Shown here: in pieces, positions 35,473 to 42,006 of the stretch
Position numbering within the stretch: the stretch's first letter is position 1
Layout: each line of letters starts with the position of its first letter
DNA from: Candidatus Stoquefichus sp. SB1
GTDB taxonomy: Bacteria; Bacillota_I; Bacilli_A; Erysipelotrichales; Coprobacillaceae
DNA: 64,000 nucleotides
Assembly (NCBI RefSeq): GCF_001244545.1
Contig: NZ_LN852696.1
Coordinates: 62,001-126,000 of the forward strand
Direction: 5' to 3'
Program-made: the position numbers and the translations under genes
Notes under the pieces: model-generated
What the model saw: only the letters and a program-made list of their open reading frames with translations
What the model was told of the DNA's origin: nothing
The model's database searches: none

Positions 35473-35898
35473 TTAATCTATTATTTTATTAAATTTAATA
35501 GTACCTTTAAAAATGTTAATTTCATATTGTTTTAAATAAACATATTGTCCATCATTGCTGATAAATTCTTTCATTCTCATTAAATCTGTTGTTGGATTAT
35601 GTAATGTACATTCAAAAGATAAATTATAAGCCTCAACGATATCTCCAATATATCCGAATAATATTGATGTAATCAAATAGTGTGATTTTTGTTTAATTAA
35701 ATCATGATAATCATCTTTTCTAATCATTAACTGATTAAGTGTTAACGTTTCTTGACCATATGGATATGGGTAGTGAGTCAATAATTCAATTAATTGATTA
35801 TTGCTTAAAGAATTAATTTCTAAATGAACATCTTTTTCAATATTGTTATTTTTATTTTTCATTTGTATTTTATAAGCCATTTTTACTTTTGTAAACAT
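35473..35898 (-). CDS. Hypothetical protein
   Basis: A 141-residue soluble protein with a GGAGGGAT ribosome site. No motif was recognised; the alternating pattern at both ends with a helical centre suggests a small alpha/beta fold. Situated between two small genes, the upstream one HTH-like, in an accessory operon on the element. Confidence 0.5.
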   Translation of the reverse strand: MFTKVKMAYKIQMKNKNNNIEKDVHLEINSLSNNQLIELLTHYPYPYGQETLTLNQLMIRKDDYHDLIKQKSHYLITSILFGYIGDIVEAYNLSFECTLHNPTTDLMRMKEFISNDGQYVYLKQYEINIFKGTIKFNKIID

Positions 35899-35924
35899 CT
35901 TATCCCTCCGTATAATTTTCCTTT

Positions 35925-36170
35925 TTATTCTTTACTTGTGATATCTTTTTTGTCAAATTCAATAATAATCTTGTCTGTTCCTTTATCAGCAAAACATAGT
36001 TTAGTATCTGTTAATTCAGCTAATTTGATAAGATCATCACTTGTAAATGAGTCTCTAGCATATTTAGTTGTTAATGCTTGAGGTTTAGACAATCCTAATG
36101 CATTTGTTAATTCAATGCTTTTTTTATTTTTTAATGATAATAATGCTTTTATTTTATTTGATTTAACCAC
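35925..36170 (-). CDS. XRE-like HTH regulator
   Basis: An 81-residue protein starting at GTG with GGAGGTGAT upstream. IKALLSLKNKKSIELTNALGLSKPQALTTKYARDSFTSDDLIKLAELT follows the pattern of small Cro/CI-type proteins in which KSIELTNALG is the first helix pair, ALTTKYARDSF the recognition part and DDLIKLAELT helix 4. It probably controls its own three-gene operon or the divergent small genes. Confidence 0.65.
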   Translation of the reverse strand: MVKSNKIKALLSLKNKKSIELTNALGLSKPQALTTKYARDSFTSDDLIKLAELTDTKLCFADKGTDKIIIEFDKKDITSKE

Positions 36171-36303
36171 AATATCACCTCCATATATAACATTGTATCA
36201 TAAATCATAATGAATTAAATAGAAATATAAATAGATTATAATAAAATCATATTAATTTATACAAATATATTGAAAAATAAATCAATTTGATTTATACTGT
36301 TGG

Positions 36304-36325
36304 TGTAAGATAAATAAATCTTACA
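36304..36325. promoter_or_regulatory. Inverted repeat in the divergent region 36171-36379
   Basis: TGTAAGAT / ATCTTACA with a 6-nt loop, midway between the HTH gene and the 38-residue gene; candidate operator. Confidence 0.4.
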
Positions 36326-36379
36326 AGAACGGGGCTTATTTCTTATACAACTGAATATAAAAATGAAAGGAATTTAGCG

Positions 36380-36496
36380 ATGACTATGAAAGAGGTGTTA
36401 GTCTTGGTTATAGATTTAATAAAACCAAACGAACACATGACATTGGAAAAGATAGTCATAGATAAAGAAAAGGTCATTATTACATTTAAAAGATAA
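36380..36496 (+). CDS. Small protein, 38 residues
   Basis: MTMKEVLVLVIDLIKPNEHM and on, preceded by AAAGGAA. An amphipathic small protein with no recognised family. A T-rich antisense terminator lies just after its stop. Real translation is plausible from the ribosome site but unproved. Confidence 0.4.
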   Translation: MTMKEVLVLVIDLIKPNEHMTLEKIVIDKEKVIITFKR

Positions 36497-36507
36497 TGAC
36501 CAACAGA

Positions 36508-36553
36508 AATAAAAAAGGCAAGTTACTCCGCTAAAAGTCACTTGCTTGCCTCG
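36508..36553 (-). ncRNA. Candidate antisense RNA 1, about 45 nt
   Basis: Minus-strand promoter TTGATT (36587-36582), 16 bp, TATAAT (36565-36560). The transcript would be almost entirely one hairpin (GGCAAG / CTTGCC with inner pairs, 36550-36517) ended by six T (36516-36511). It lies directly upstream of the decayed toxin-like gene, whose mRNA leader it would oppose, as in type I toxin-antitoxin loci. Confidence 0.5.
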
Positions 36554-36606
36554 TTCTCTATTATAATGATTTAAAAGATAAAATCAAGGTGGAGGCGATA
36601 ATAAAA

Positions 36607-36699
36607 ATAACAATTTAAGAAATTAATCTTATTCTAGTCATTATAAGTATGTTTGAATTATTTATATCTTTATTCATTAAGTACAAAGATATTAATTAA
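36607..36699 (+). pseudogene. Decayed toxin-like peptide gene
   Basis: The frame reads ITI-stop-EINLILVIISMFELFISLF and aligns position by position with the intact peptide 230 bp downstream (MSIYEFNQLLLIDSVFELFVILAL). The start ATG has become ATA and the conserved Tyr codon is TAA. A GGTGGAGG ribosome site (36588-36595) survives at the right place. Confidence 0.6.
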
Positions 36700-36790
36700 A
36701 AGAAGTGTCCCTATCAATAATAAGGACACCTTAAGGTTATTTACTGCTACCAACAGTATTTAACCTAAGTGTTATAAAAACACCTCTACA
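36697..36790 (-). ncRNA. Candidate antisense RNA 2, about 94 nt
   Basis: Minus-strand -10 TATAAT (36802-36797) with a weak -35 TTTCAT (36825-36820) at 17 bp. The RNA covers two strong hairpins (36739-36766 and part of the AGTGTTATAA/TTATAACACT dyad, 36768-36807). It ends at GTGTCC/GGACAC (36729-36705) followed by a T-rich tail. It would oppose the leader of the intact toxin-like gene. Confidence 0.4.
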
Positions 36791-36838
36791 AAGTAGATTA
36801 TAACACTCCTATCAAAAAAATGAAAGAGAGAAAATGTT

Positions 36839-36937
36839 ATGAGTATTTATGAATTTAATCAATTGTTATTAATAGATAGTGTGTTTGAATTATTTGTTAT
36901 ATTAGCACTGTTAGGTATGAAGAGAGGTAAAAGATGA
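36839..36937 (+). CDS. Toxin-like hydrophobic peptide (holin-like/type I toxin style)
   Basis: A 32-residue peptide: MSIYEFNQLLL, a hydrophobic middle (about 8-26) and a positive tail GMKRGKR. This matches the plan of 'putative holin-like' type I toxins of Firmicutes (M-x-x-Y-E start, one TM helix, basic end). Its stop overlaps the start of the next gene (ATGA). Toxicity is inferred from form and from the antisense RNAs nearby. Confidence 0.55.
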   Translation: MSIYEFNQLLLIDSVFELFVILALLGMKRGKR

Positions 36938-37236
36938 TAAGCAGAATTTCTGATATATGGTTAGAAGAATTAGGAAAAACTACCATTCCAGGTATTCCAA
37001 ATTACATTACAACTATCAAACGAATACCAGAATTTTTTAACGAAGAAAATTTATTAATGTGTATGATCTTAGCTTTTAATTTTGGAGAATTAAGAGGTAG
37101 AGAATGTGAAAGAGATCTCATTAAGCGAAATGCTTCAGCTTGTTTTTATAATATGCGTTCTTATGCAGATGCACATAATGGTGAATTGCCTAATAGTCAA
37201 GAAGACTTAAAAAAGTGGGTACATCACCATGATTAA
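36934..37236 (+). CDS. Hypothetical protein coupled to the toxin-like peptide
   Basis: A 100-residue soluble protein (MISRISDIWLEELGKTTIPG..., EFFNEENLLMCMILAFNFGELRGRECERD). The FGELRGRE-x2-RD segment is shared in style with small phage and satellite proteins, but no family was recognised. It begins within the stop codon of the toxin-like gene and its own end overlaps the next frame, so four small genes form one translationally linked run. Confidence 0.5.
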   Translation: MISRISDIWLEELGKTTIPGIPNYITTIKRIPEFFNEENLLMCMILAFNFGELRGRECERDLIKRNASACFYNMRSYADAHNGELPNSQEDLKKWVHHHD

Positions 37237-37393
37237 GATACAACAAGCACCAATTAGTTTTATTTATAACCCTAAGGGTACAAACAGTTTCCTTGTATGT
37301 TATGCTCCTGAAGATGATAAAATCGAAGTATTTAGAAGAGCTTATCAATATGTTAAATATTCTTTGAAAAAGAAAGGTGAGAAAAATGAATGA
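37229..37393 (+). CDS. Small hypothetical protein, 54 residues
   Basis: Overlaps the gene before by 8 bp and the gene after by 8 bp. It contains APISFIYNPKGTNSFLVCYAP with beta-strand character and a basic helical tail (RRAYQYVKYSLKKKGEKNE). No family was recognised. The double overlap argues that it is real. Confidence 0.45.
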   Translation: MIKIQQAPISFIYNPKGTNSFLVCYAPEDDKIEVFRRAYQYVKYSLKKKGEKNE

Positions 37394-37649
37394 TATAAAA
37401 AAAGAAGAAGTCGAGAAATTGTATTATCAATGGGTAAATGAAAATATAAATAACACATATGAAGAAAAAGAGTCATTATCAAAAATAGATTATTTAGTTC
37501 AACAAAACTTAAATAGTATATTATCAAAGAGGTTTCTGGATGATCTGGCAGATGTTCTTATAGAATGTTGTGCATCAAGTGAACGATTAGGGTTTATTTA
37601 TGGTTTTGACAAAGCGTCACGACTTATATTAGGTAAAGTTGTTAAATGA
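37386..37649 (+). CDS. Small helical protein, DUF6809-like in style
   Basis: An 87-residue helical protein (MNDIKKEEVEKLYYQWVNEN...). The ending ERLGFIYGFDKASRLILGKVV is like the FIYGFRLGA-type C-terminus of small Firmicutes helical proteins (DUF6809). I start at ATG 37386, six bases after AAAGGTGAG; a GTG nine bases upstream overlaps that site. Function unknown. Confidence 0.5.
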   Translation: MNDIKKEEVEKLYYQWVNENINNTYEEKESLSKIDYLVQQNLNSILSKRFLDDLADVLIECCASSERLGFIYGFDKASRLILGKVVK

Positions 37650-37822
37650 CAGAAAAAGAAAGGGTTATCTTAAAACACTGATAGTTCTCTAATGCTTATG
37701 TAAGTTTAACCAATAGTGATCATACGCTTAATTGTGAAAGATGAGATAATATTAATATGGGAATATCTGAAATATTAAAAGAGATTAAAGAAATTAGAAA
37801 AGTTGAATGTAATTATTTATAC

Positions 37823-37860
37823 AAACACTTACTTATTGTTAGTAGGTGTTTTTTTTTATA
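37823..37860 (+). terminator. Terminator ahead of the DUF2971 gene
   Basis: CACTTAC / GTAGGTG with a short loop followed by nine T. Confidence 0.8.
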
Positions 37861-37906
37861 AAAATGACAGTTGAGTATGTTATACTTGATTTAAGAGGTG
37901 ATATTA

Positions 37907-38776
37907 ATGGAAGAATGGCAAAAGCAATTTTATGATAATTATGTCAATAATAAATTAAATGATGCAGAATCTTTACTGTGTAAAAATATGCCAAGTTCAT
38001 TTATTAAATTTTATCCTGGTATATCAGATAAAAACAAGAATTACTCATTAAAAGCACTTAAAGATGAAACTTTGTGGATGTCATCACCAAATGAATTTAA
38101 TGATCCTTTTGATTGTCCAATGTGCATTGGAGAAGAAAATATTATTAATCAGATACTTGAATACTTAGAAAATTGTGGTATCAATAAATTTAAAGAGCAA
38201 CTCTTAAATAATATTAGTAAAGATATGAAAACTAAATCTGAGATAGCATCAATGATTTTTAACAAACAATTAAAAGATATACGAGAACAATTATTTATTA
38301 GTTGTTTAACAGATATAAATAATTTAAAGTCTTCTGTTATGTGGGCACATTATGCAAATAATCATAGAGGTTTTTGTATAGAATATGACTCAAAAAAATT
38401 GAAAGAGTTGAATTATGTTTACATTCCAATTAAATATAGCACTTTATTTGAACCAAGTTGGATGTATTCATTTCATAATTCAATAAAAAAATTGATATTT
38501 AACTCTATATATGTAAAGTCAAATGAGTGGGGGTATGAAAAAGAGTGGAGATTTCATGATATTAATGAAAAGTATAAGAATCAAAAAGGTTATACAATTA
38601 AGGTTCAAGGAACAATCAAAAATGTTTATTTAGGATATAGAGTTGATAAACAATTGGAAAAAGAAATAATAGAAATATGTAGGAAGAAAAAAATAAATGT
38701 TTATAAAATGAAAATGAAAAATAACTCATTTCAATTACAATGTGAGCTTATTGAAGATAAAAAAGATAGTAAGTAA
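37907..38776 (+). CDS. DUF2971 family protein, element cargo
   Basis: A 289-residue soluble protein with the DUF2971 landmarks: LWMSSPNEFNDPFDCP near residue 55, FISCLTDINNLKSSVMWAHYANNHRGFCIEYD in the middle (key phrase MWAHYANNHRGFCIEYD), and EWGYEKEWRF later. DUF2971 proteins are often found in mobile elements and defence-rich regions; the activity is not established. Start ATG 37907 is 6 bp after AGAGGTG. It has its own terminator on both sides and is the last gene before the right attachment end, the usual place for accessory cargo. Confidence 0.8.
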   Translation: MEEWQKQFYDNYVNNKLNDAESLLCKNMPSSFIKFYPGISDKNKNYSLKALKDETLWMSSPNEFNDPFDCPMCIGEENIINQILEYLENCGINKFKEQLLNNISKDMKTKSEIASMIFNKQLKDIREQLFISCLTDINNLKSSVMWAHYANNHRGFCIEYDSKKLKELNYVYIPIKYSTLFEPSWMYSFHNSIKKLIFNSIYVKSNEWGYEKEWRFHDINEKYKNQKGYTIKVQGTIKNVYLGYRVDKQLEKEIIEICRKKKINVYKMKMKNNSFQLQCELIEDKKDSK

Positions 38777-38790
38777 ATTTACTATCTTTT
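38761..38790. terminator. Bidirectional terminator at the element's right end
   Basis: AAAAGATAGTAA / TTACTATCTTTT, 12-bp perfect stem, 6-nt loop containing the DUF2971 stop codon. It abuts the right arm-type site. Confidence 0.8.
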
Positions 38791-38791
38791 A

Positions 38792-38812
38792 TGGGGTAAT
38801 TTTGGGGTAATT
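38792..38812. repeat. Probable right arm-type integrase site
   Basis: Identical to 28800-28820 over 21 bp (tandem GGGGTAATT). It lies 114 bp inside the right att core. Confidence 0.6.
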
Positions 38813-38817
38813 CTATT

Positions 38818-38833
38818 TAACTTAAGATAACAC
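38818..38833. repeat. Inverted copy of the 16-bp int-leader sequence
   Basis: TAACTTAAGATAACAC is the exact reverse complement of 29942-29957. Its presence here shows that the element extends at least to 38833, beyond the arm repeat. Confidence 0.5.
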
Positions 38834-38925
38834 TTTTTAACACAAAATTTTAAAATCTTAATAAATATTGCATAAAACAACTCAAATTAACCTCTATTTA
38901 CTTATTTCATTTTTTACATCAATAA

Positions 38926-38942
38926 GAATGAAATATGTACAA
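38926..38942. repeat. attR core repeat
   Basis: GAATGAAATATGTACAA, identical to 28687-28703. With its right flank it forms AATGAA-N11-TTCATT (38927-38949), inverted 6-bp arms around a short centre, the usual form of a tyrosine recombinase core in the empty site. Confidence 0.75.
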
Positions 38943-38992
38943 ATTCATTTTATTTTATAGTATAATGATATCTTGTGGAGGTTGAGATTGCT

Positions 38993-39583
38993 ATGTATAA
39001 TCAATATCGAGAAGGATGGCTAGAAGTTATTTGTGGATGTATGTTTGCAGGAAAAACTGAGGAACTGATTAGACGCATTAATGTCCTTTCTTTTGCTAAG
39101 AAAAATATAATTGTTTTTAAACCAAAAATTGATAATCGTTATTCAGAAACTGAAATTGTTTCTCATGCAGGAACCAGAGTTCCTTGTATTGTTGTAGAAA
39201 ATTCAAAGGAAATATTAAAATATATTAAACCTAATACAGATGTTGTTGCGATTGATGAAGTGCAATTCTTTGATCAGGATATTGTAGATGTATGTGAATA
39301 TCTAGCTGATAAAGGTTTACGTGTAATGGTTGCAGGATTAGATAAAGATTTTAGAGGTGAACCTTTTGGTGTGTTGCCAGAATTATTGACACGTGCTGAA
39401 TTTGTAACTAAACTAACTGCTGTTTGTGCAAAATGTGGAGCACCAGCAACACGTACACAAAGACTTGTCAATGGTAAGCCAGCTTCTTTTGAGGACCCAA
39501 TAGTATTAGTAGGAGCTGTTGAACATTATGAGCCAAGATGTCGACATTGCCATGAAATTTTAAATAAACCACATAAATTTTAA
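38993..39583 (+). CDS. tdk: Thymidine kinase
   Basis: A 196-residue type II thymidine kinase: P-loop GCMFAGKT (15-22), Walker [11 protein letters not shown], lasso region, and a structural zinc site with CAKCG and CRHCH. It phosphorylates thymidine in the salvage pathway. I start at ATG 38993, 11 bp after GGAGG; an upstream GTG would overlap that site. A TATAAT at 38961-38966 is the -10 box; its -35 position falls in the attR core, so insertion of the element rebuilt the promoter. Confidence 0.96.
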   Translation: MYNQYREGWLEVICGCMFAGKTEELIRRINVLSFAKKNIIVFKPKIDNRYSETEIVSHAGTRVPCIVVENSKEILKYIKPNTDVVAIDEVQFFDQDIVDVCEYLADKGLRVMVAGLDKDFRGEPFGVLPELLTRAEFVTKLTAVCAKCGAPATRTQRLVNGKPASFEDPIVLVGAVEHYEPRCRHCHEILNKPHKF

Positions 39584-39681
39584 AAGTTCATAATCAAGAC
39601 ATATTTATCGTTTATATTAATAGATGTCGAAAGACAAATACGATAGTATTGATTCCCCTCAAATCTATCATATATCCCTAA

Positions 39682-39712
39682 GAAAGAGATGCCTCCCCAA
39701 AGCATCTCTTTC
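39682..39712 (+). terminator. Terminator after tdk
   Basis: GAAAGAGATGC / GCATCTCTTTC with a 9-nt loop and a T-rich tail. Confidence 0.75.
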
Positions 39713-39768
39713 ATTTTGTATAAATGTATATTTTTAAATAATAAAGTGATAATAAATAAGGTGAGAAT

Positions 39769-40140
39769 ATGAGACTATGGCATCAGAATTTAATCAATAA
39801 ATTACCATCGCAACAATTGTTAGGCCAACATCGAGAAATCTGTGCATTACGTGGATTAGCTTGGAACAAGAGACATCGTATAGTGAATTATGTATTTGAA
39901 CATCCATATGAATATTTATTTGCATTTCATTTATTGGTTATTGCTGAAATGGAAGAGAGAGGATATCATGTGGATGAGTTATGGAAAGATATAAGGTATC
40001 GTGGAAAAAGAGTTGGTTATGATGAATCATTGCTAAATAAGGATGTGGTTGTCATTAAAACACCTATTTATTGTGAACATAATGAAGACTATTTGAAGGA
40101 ATGTATTATGAATTTACATCAAAAGGGTGTCGATATTTGA
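39769..40140 (+). CDS. TIGR02328-type protein (pyrimidine-dimer glycosylase-like)
   Basis: A 123-residue protein with the family start MRLWHQNLINKLPSQQLLGQHRE, then CALRGLAWNKRHRIVNYVF and an HLLVIAEMEERGY segment. The WH...LLGQHRE pattern is shared with T4 endonuclease V-like proteins, in which the N-terminal residue and a Glu act in base excision; that activity is not proved for this family. Stand-alone gene with GGTGAGA ribosome site. Confidence 0.78.
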   Translation: MRLWHQNLINKLPSQQLLGQHREICALRGLAWNKRHRIVNYVFEHPYEYLFAFHLLVIAEMEERGYHVDELWKDIRYRGKRVGYDESLLNKDVVVIKTPIYCEHNEDYLKECIMNLHQKGVDI

Positions 40141-40259
40141 AGATGAAATTCACAACAATTCCAAATAATGTTCATATATCGTTCATATTGACAAGGTATA
40201 TTAAAGGTGTAAAGATAATAGAATTCATAAAAACTCCCTTTAAAATATGTATTCTAAGG

Positions 40260-40291
40260 AAGAACTGGATATTCATTCAGTTCTTCTTTTC
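40260..40291 (+). terminator. Terminator
   Basis: AAGAACTG / CAGTTCTT with a 10-nt loop, followed by CTTTT. Confidence 0.75.
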
Positions 40292-40334
40292 GTTATAATT
40301 AAAATTCAGTATAATAGATTTGTGAGGTAAAAAT

Positions 40335-41159
40335 ATGAATTATAATATTGAAAGTTATACAGGTCCATATATTCAAAAAACAAATAATCATTTATATATT
40401 GCTCCATCTCCTTCTTTAAAAAGTATTGTTGCTCATTATACAATTACTTTTTCTAATGAACAAAATACCATTCCTGAAGGCAGTGTATTGAATCTTATAC
40501 CAGATGTAAGTGGCTGTTTTGTATTTAAGTTTTTTGATCAGTTAAGTATTAAAGTATGGGGACCAACGACAAAGGTTGTGACTGTGCCTAATGATCTTAA
40601 TACTTTTCCTTGTCGCTTCTTTGTGGAATTTTTGCCAGGAGGATTATATCGTATTTTAGGTCAATCTGTTGGACAATTGTTAGATTTGAAAAAGGAATTA
40701 GTAGAAATCAATGCACTAGTTTATCAGGAAATTGTACAAGAAATATCACATTTTCAGACTTTTGATGAAATCGTTCCTTTCATTGATCAAATATTATGTA
40801 GAGAAATGAAGAAACACTCTATTCATAAAGAAATATATCAGTGGATAGAAAAAGTTCATTTATCATCAGAAGATATATCAATGCAACAAATTGCTCAAAA
40901 TCTTCATATGAGTGAAAGACAAATCAATCGTTATTTTCATAAATATATTGGTATGAGTATGAAAAAGTTTTCTAAGATTATTAATGTTAATCGTTTGATT
41001 CAAGAGATTTCAGACAAGAAATTATTAGATTTAGCATATGATTATGAATATTTTGATCAAGCTCATTTTAATCATGTTTTTAAAGAAATATGTGAAACAA
41101 CACCTTCACATTATCTTGAGAATATGTCCGATTTTTACAATGAATTATATAAATTTTAA
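40335..41159 (+). CDS. AraC family transcriptional regulator
   Basis: A 274-residue protein. Residues 1-150 are a beta-rich sensor domain of the kind with NLIPDVSGCFVFKF and FVEFLPGGLYRILGQS (DUF6597-like). Residues 165-265 hold the two helix-turn-helix motifs of AraC (ISMQQIAQNLHMSERQINRYFHKYIGMS in part: MSERQINRYFHKYIG; later DYEYFDQAHFNHVFKE). It precedes DUF3795 and glyoxalase genes and may respond to a small electrophile or drug, by inference. Confidence 0.88.
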   Translation: MNYNIESYTGPYIQKTNNHLYIAPSPSLKSIVAHYTITFSNEQNTIPEGSVLNLIPDVSGCFVFKFFDQLSIKVWGPTTKVVTVPNDLNTFPCRFFVEFLPGGLYRILGQSVGQLLDLKKELVEINALVYQEIVQEISHFQTFDEIVPFIDQILCREMKKHSIHKEIYQWIEKVHLSSEDISMQQIAQNLHMSERQINRYFHKYIGMSMKKFSKIINVNRLIQEISDKKLLDLAYDYEYFDQAHFNHVFKEICETTPSHYLENMSDFYNELYKF

Positions 41160-41187
41160 TTATAATAAAATGTAAGGAGGACAATAT

Positions 41188-41448
41188 ATGGTAGAGTCAA
41201 GATGTGGTATTTTATGTAGTCAATGTGAATATAAAGAATCAATGGGATGCTTAGGATGTTTGAATATAAGTCAACCATTTTGGGGTGAACAATGTGTGAT
41301 TAAAGATTCTTGTGAAAGTAAAGGATATCAACATTGTGGAGAATGTGATACTTTTCCATGTGCGTCATTAAAAGCTTTTGCTTATGATGAAAAACAAGGT
41401 GATAATGGTTTAAGAATTGAACAATGTAAAAAATGGGGGAAGGAATAA
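41188..41448 (+). CDS. DUF3795 cysteine-rich protein
   Basis: An 86-residue protein with ten cysteines in the DUF3795 pattern: CGILCSQCEY, GCLGCL, CVIKDSC, HCGECDTFPC. It probably binds zinc or an iron-sulphur centre. Typical partner of AraC and glyoxalase-like genes in Firmicutes. Overlap-free, 1 bp before the next gene start. Confidence 0.85.
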   Translation: MVESRCGILCSQCEYKESMGCLGCLNISQPFWGEQCVIKDSCESKGYQHCGECDTFPCASLKAFAYDEKQGDNGLRIEQCKKWGKE

Positions 41449-41449
41449 A

Positions 41450-41920
41450 ATGAAGTATTGTGGAAGTTTATATGTTATTGATGATGCACAAAGAACAAAA
41501 CAATTTTATAAAGATCTTTTTGGTTTAAGAGTCATTCAGGATTTTGGAGCGAATTTTGTCATGACTGGTGGTATTTCTTTTCAAACAAGAGATAGCTGGA
41601 AAACATTTATTCATAAAGAAAATGAAGATATCGTTTATGGTGGGTGTGATGGAGAAATTTATTTTGAAACTGATGATATGGATGGATTTGTAGAATTGTT
41701 AAAAAATTATGATGATATTCAATATGTTCATCCTTTGCAAACTCATGATTGGGGTCAAAGAGGAATTCGTTTTTATGATCCAGATCATCATATTATTGAA
41801 GTTGGTGAAAAATTGAGTTGTGTTGTCAAACGTTTTTATCAAGAAGGTATGAGTGTTGATGAGATTTCAAAGAAAACAATGTTATCAGCAAAAATAGTAG
41901 AGAGATTAATGAAAAAATAA
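41450..41920 (+). CDS. Glyoxalase/bleomycin-resistance protein with HTH-like tail
   Basis: A 156-residue VOC-fold protein (MKYCGSLYVIDDAQRTKQFYKDLFG... ending GIRFYDPDHHIIEVGE), about 120 residues long. A C-terminal extension (about 122-156; VKRFYQEGMSVDEISKKTMLS) looks like a helix-turn-helix. ATG 41450 is preceded by AAGGAA; an earlier ATG lies in the previous gene. Substrate unknown; metal ligands of the VOC fold are only partly identifiable. Confidence 0.85.
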   Translation: MKYCGSLYVIDDAQRTKQFYKDLFGLRVIQDFGANFVMTGGISFQTRDSWKTFIHKENEDIVYGGCDGEIYFETDDMDGFVELLKNYDDIQYVHPLQTHDWGQRGIRFYDPDHHIIEVGEKLSCVVKRFYQEGMSVDEISKKTMLSAKIVERLMKK

Positions 41921-41924
41921 AGGA

Positions 41925-41960
41925 CGCTTTTATCATGAAATATTGATAAAAGTTTTTTTG
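41925..41960 (+). terminator. Terminator after the glyoxalase gene
   Basis: CTTTTATCA / TGATAAAAG stem followed by TTTTTTT. Confidence 0.85.
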
Positions 41961-42006
41961 TTTGTAAAAGAATATGTTATACTAATGAATATAAGGAAGT
42001 GGTTAA

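Larger units (their letters stand above)
28687..38942. mobile_element. Integrated replicating element, PICI-like, about 10.2 kb
   Basis: Bounded by the 17-bp direct repeat GAATGAAATATGTACAA at 28687-28703 and 38926-38942. Left to right: integrase and repressor-like gene (minus), divergent control region, small HTH, excisionase-like, DnaD-type initiator with internal iterons, DnaC-like ATPase, small regulators, toxin-like peptide, DUF2971. No terminase, capsid, tail, lysis, relaxase or type IV secretion genes are recognisable. The int-repressor/divergent xis-rep order is that of phage-inducible chromosomal islands. It could also be a defective prophage or non-conjugative integrative element. 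Confidence 0.8.

Noticed and set aside
37757-37862. Mini-frame starting MGISEILKEIKEIRK
   Set aside because: Runs through the terminator hairpin and T tract at 37823-37860, so translation of the full frame is unlikely.
28800-38812. The 21-bp tandem repeat pair as the true attachment core
   Set aside because: It would leave the inverted 16-bp int-leader copy (38818-38833) outside the element, and its tandem form and distance from the ends suit arm sites. With this core the excised int gene would end directly at a TAA after residue 370, which is neat but not required. Kept only as a second choice.
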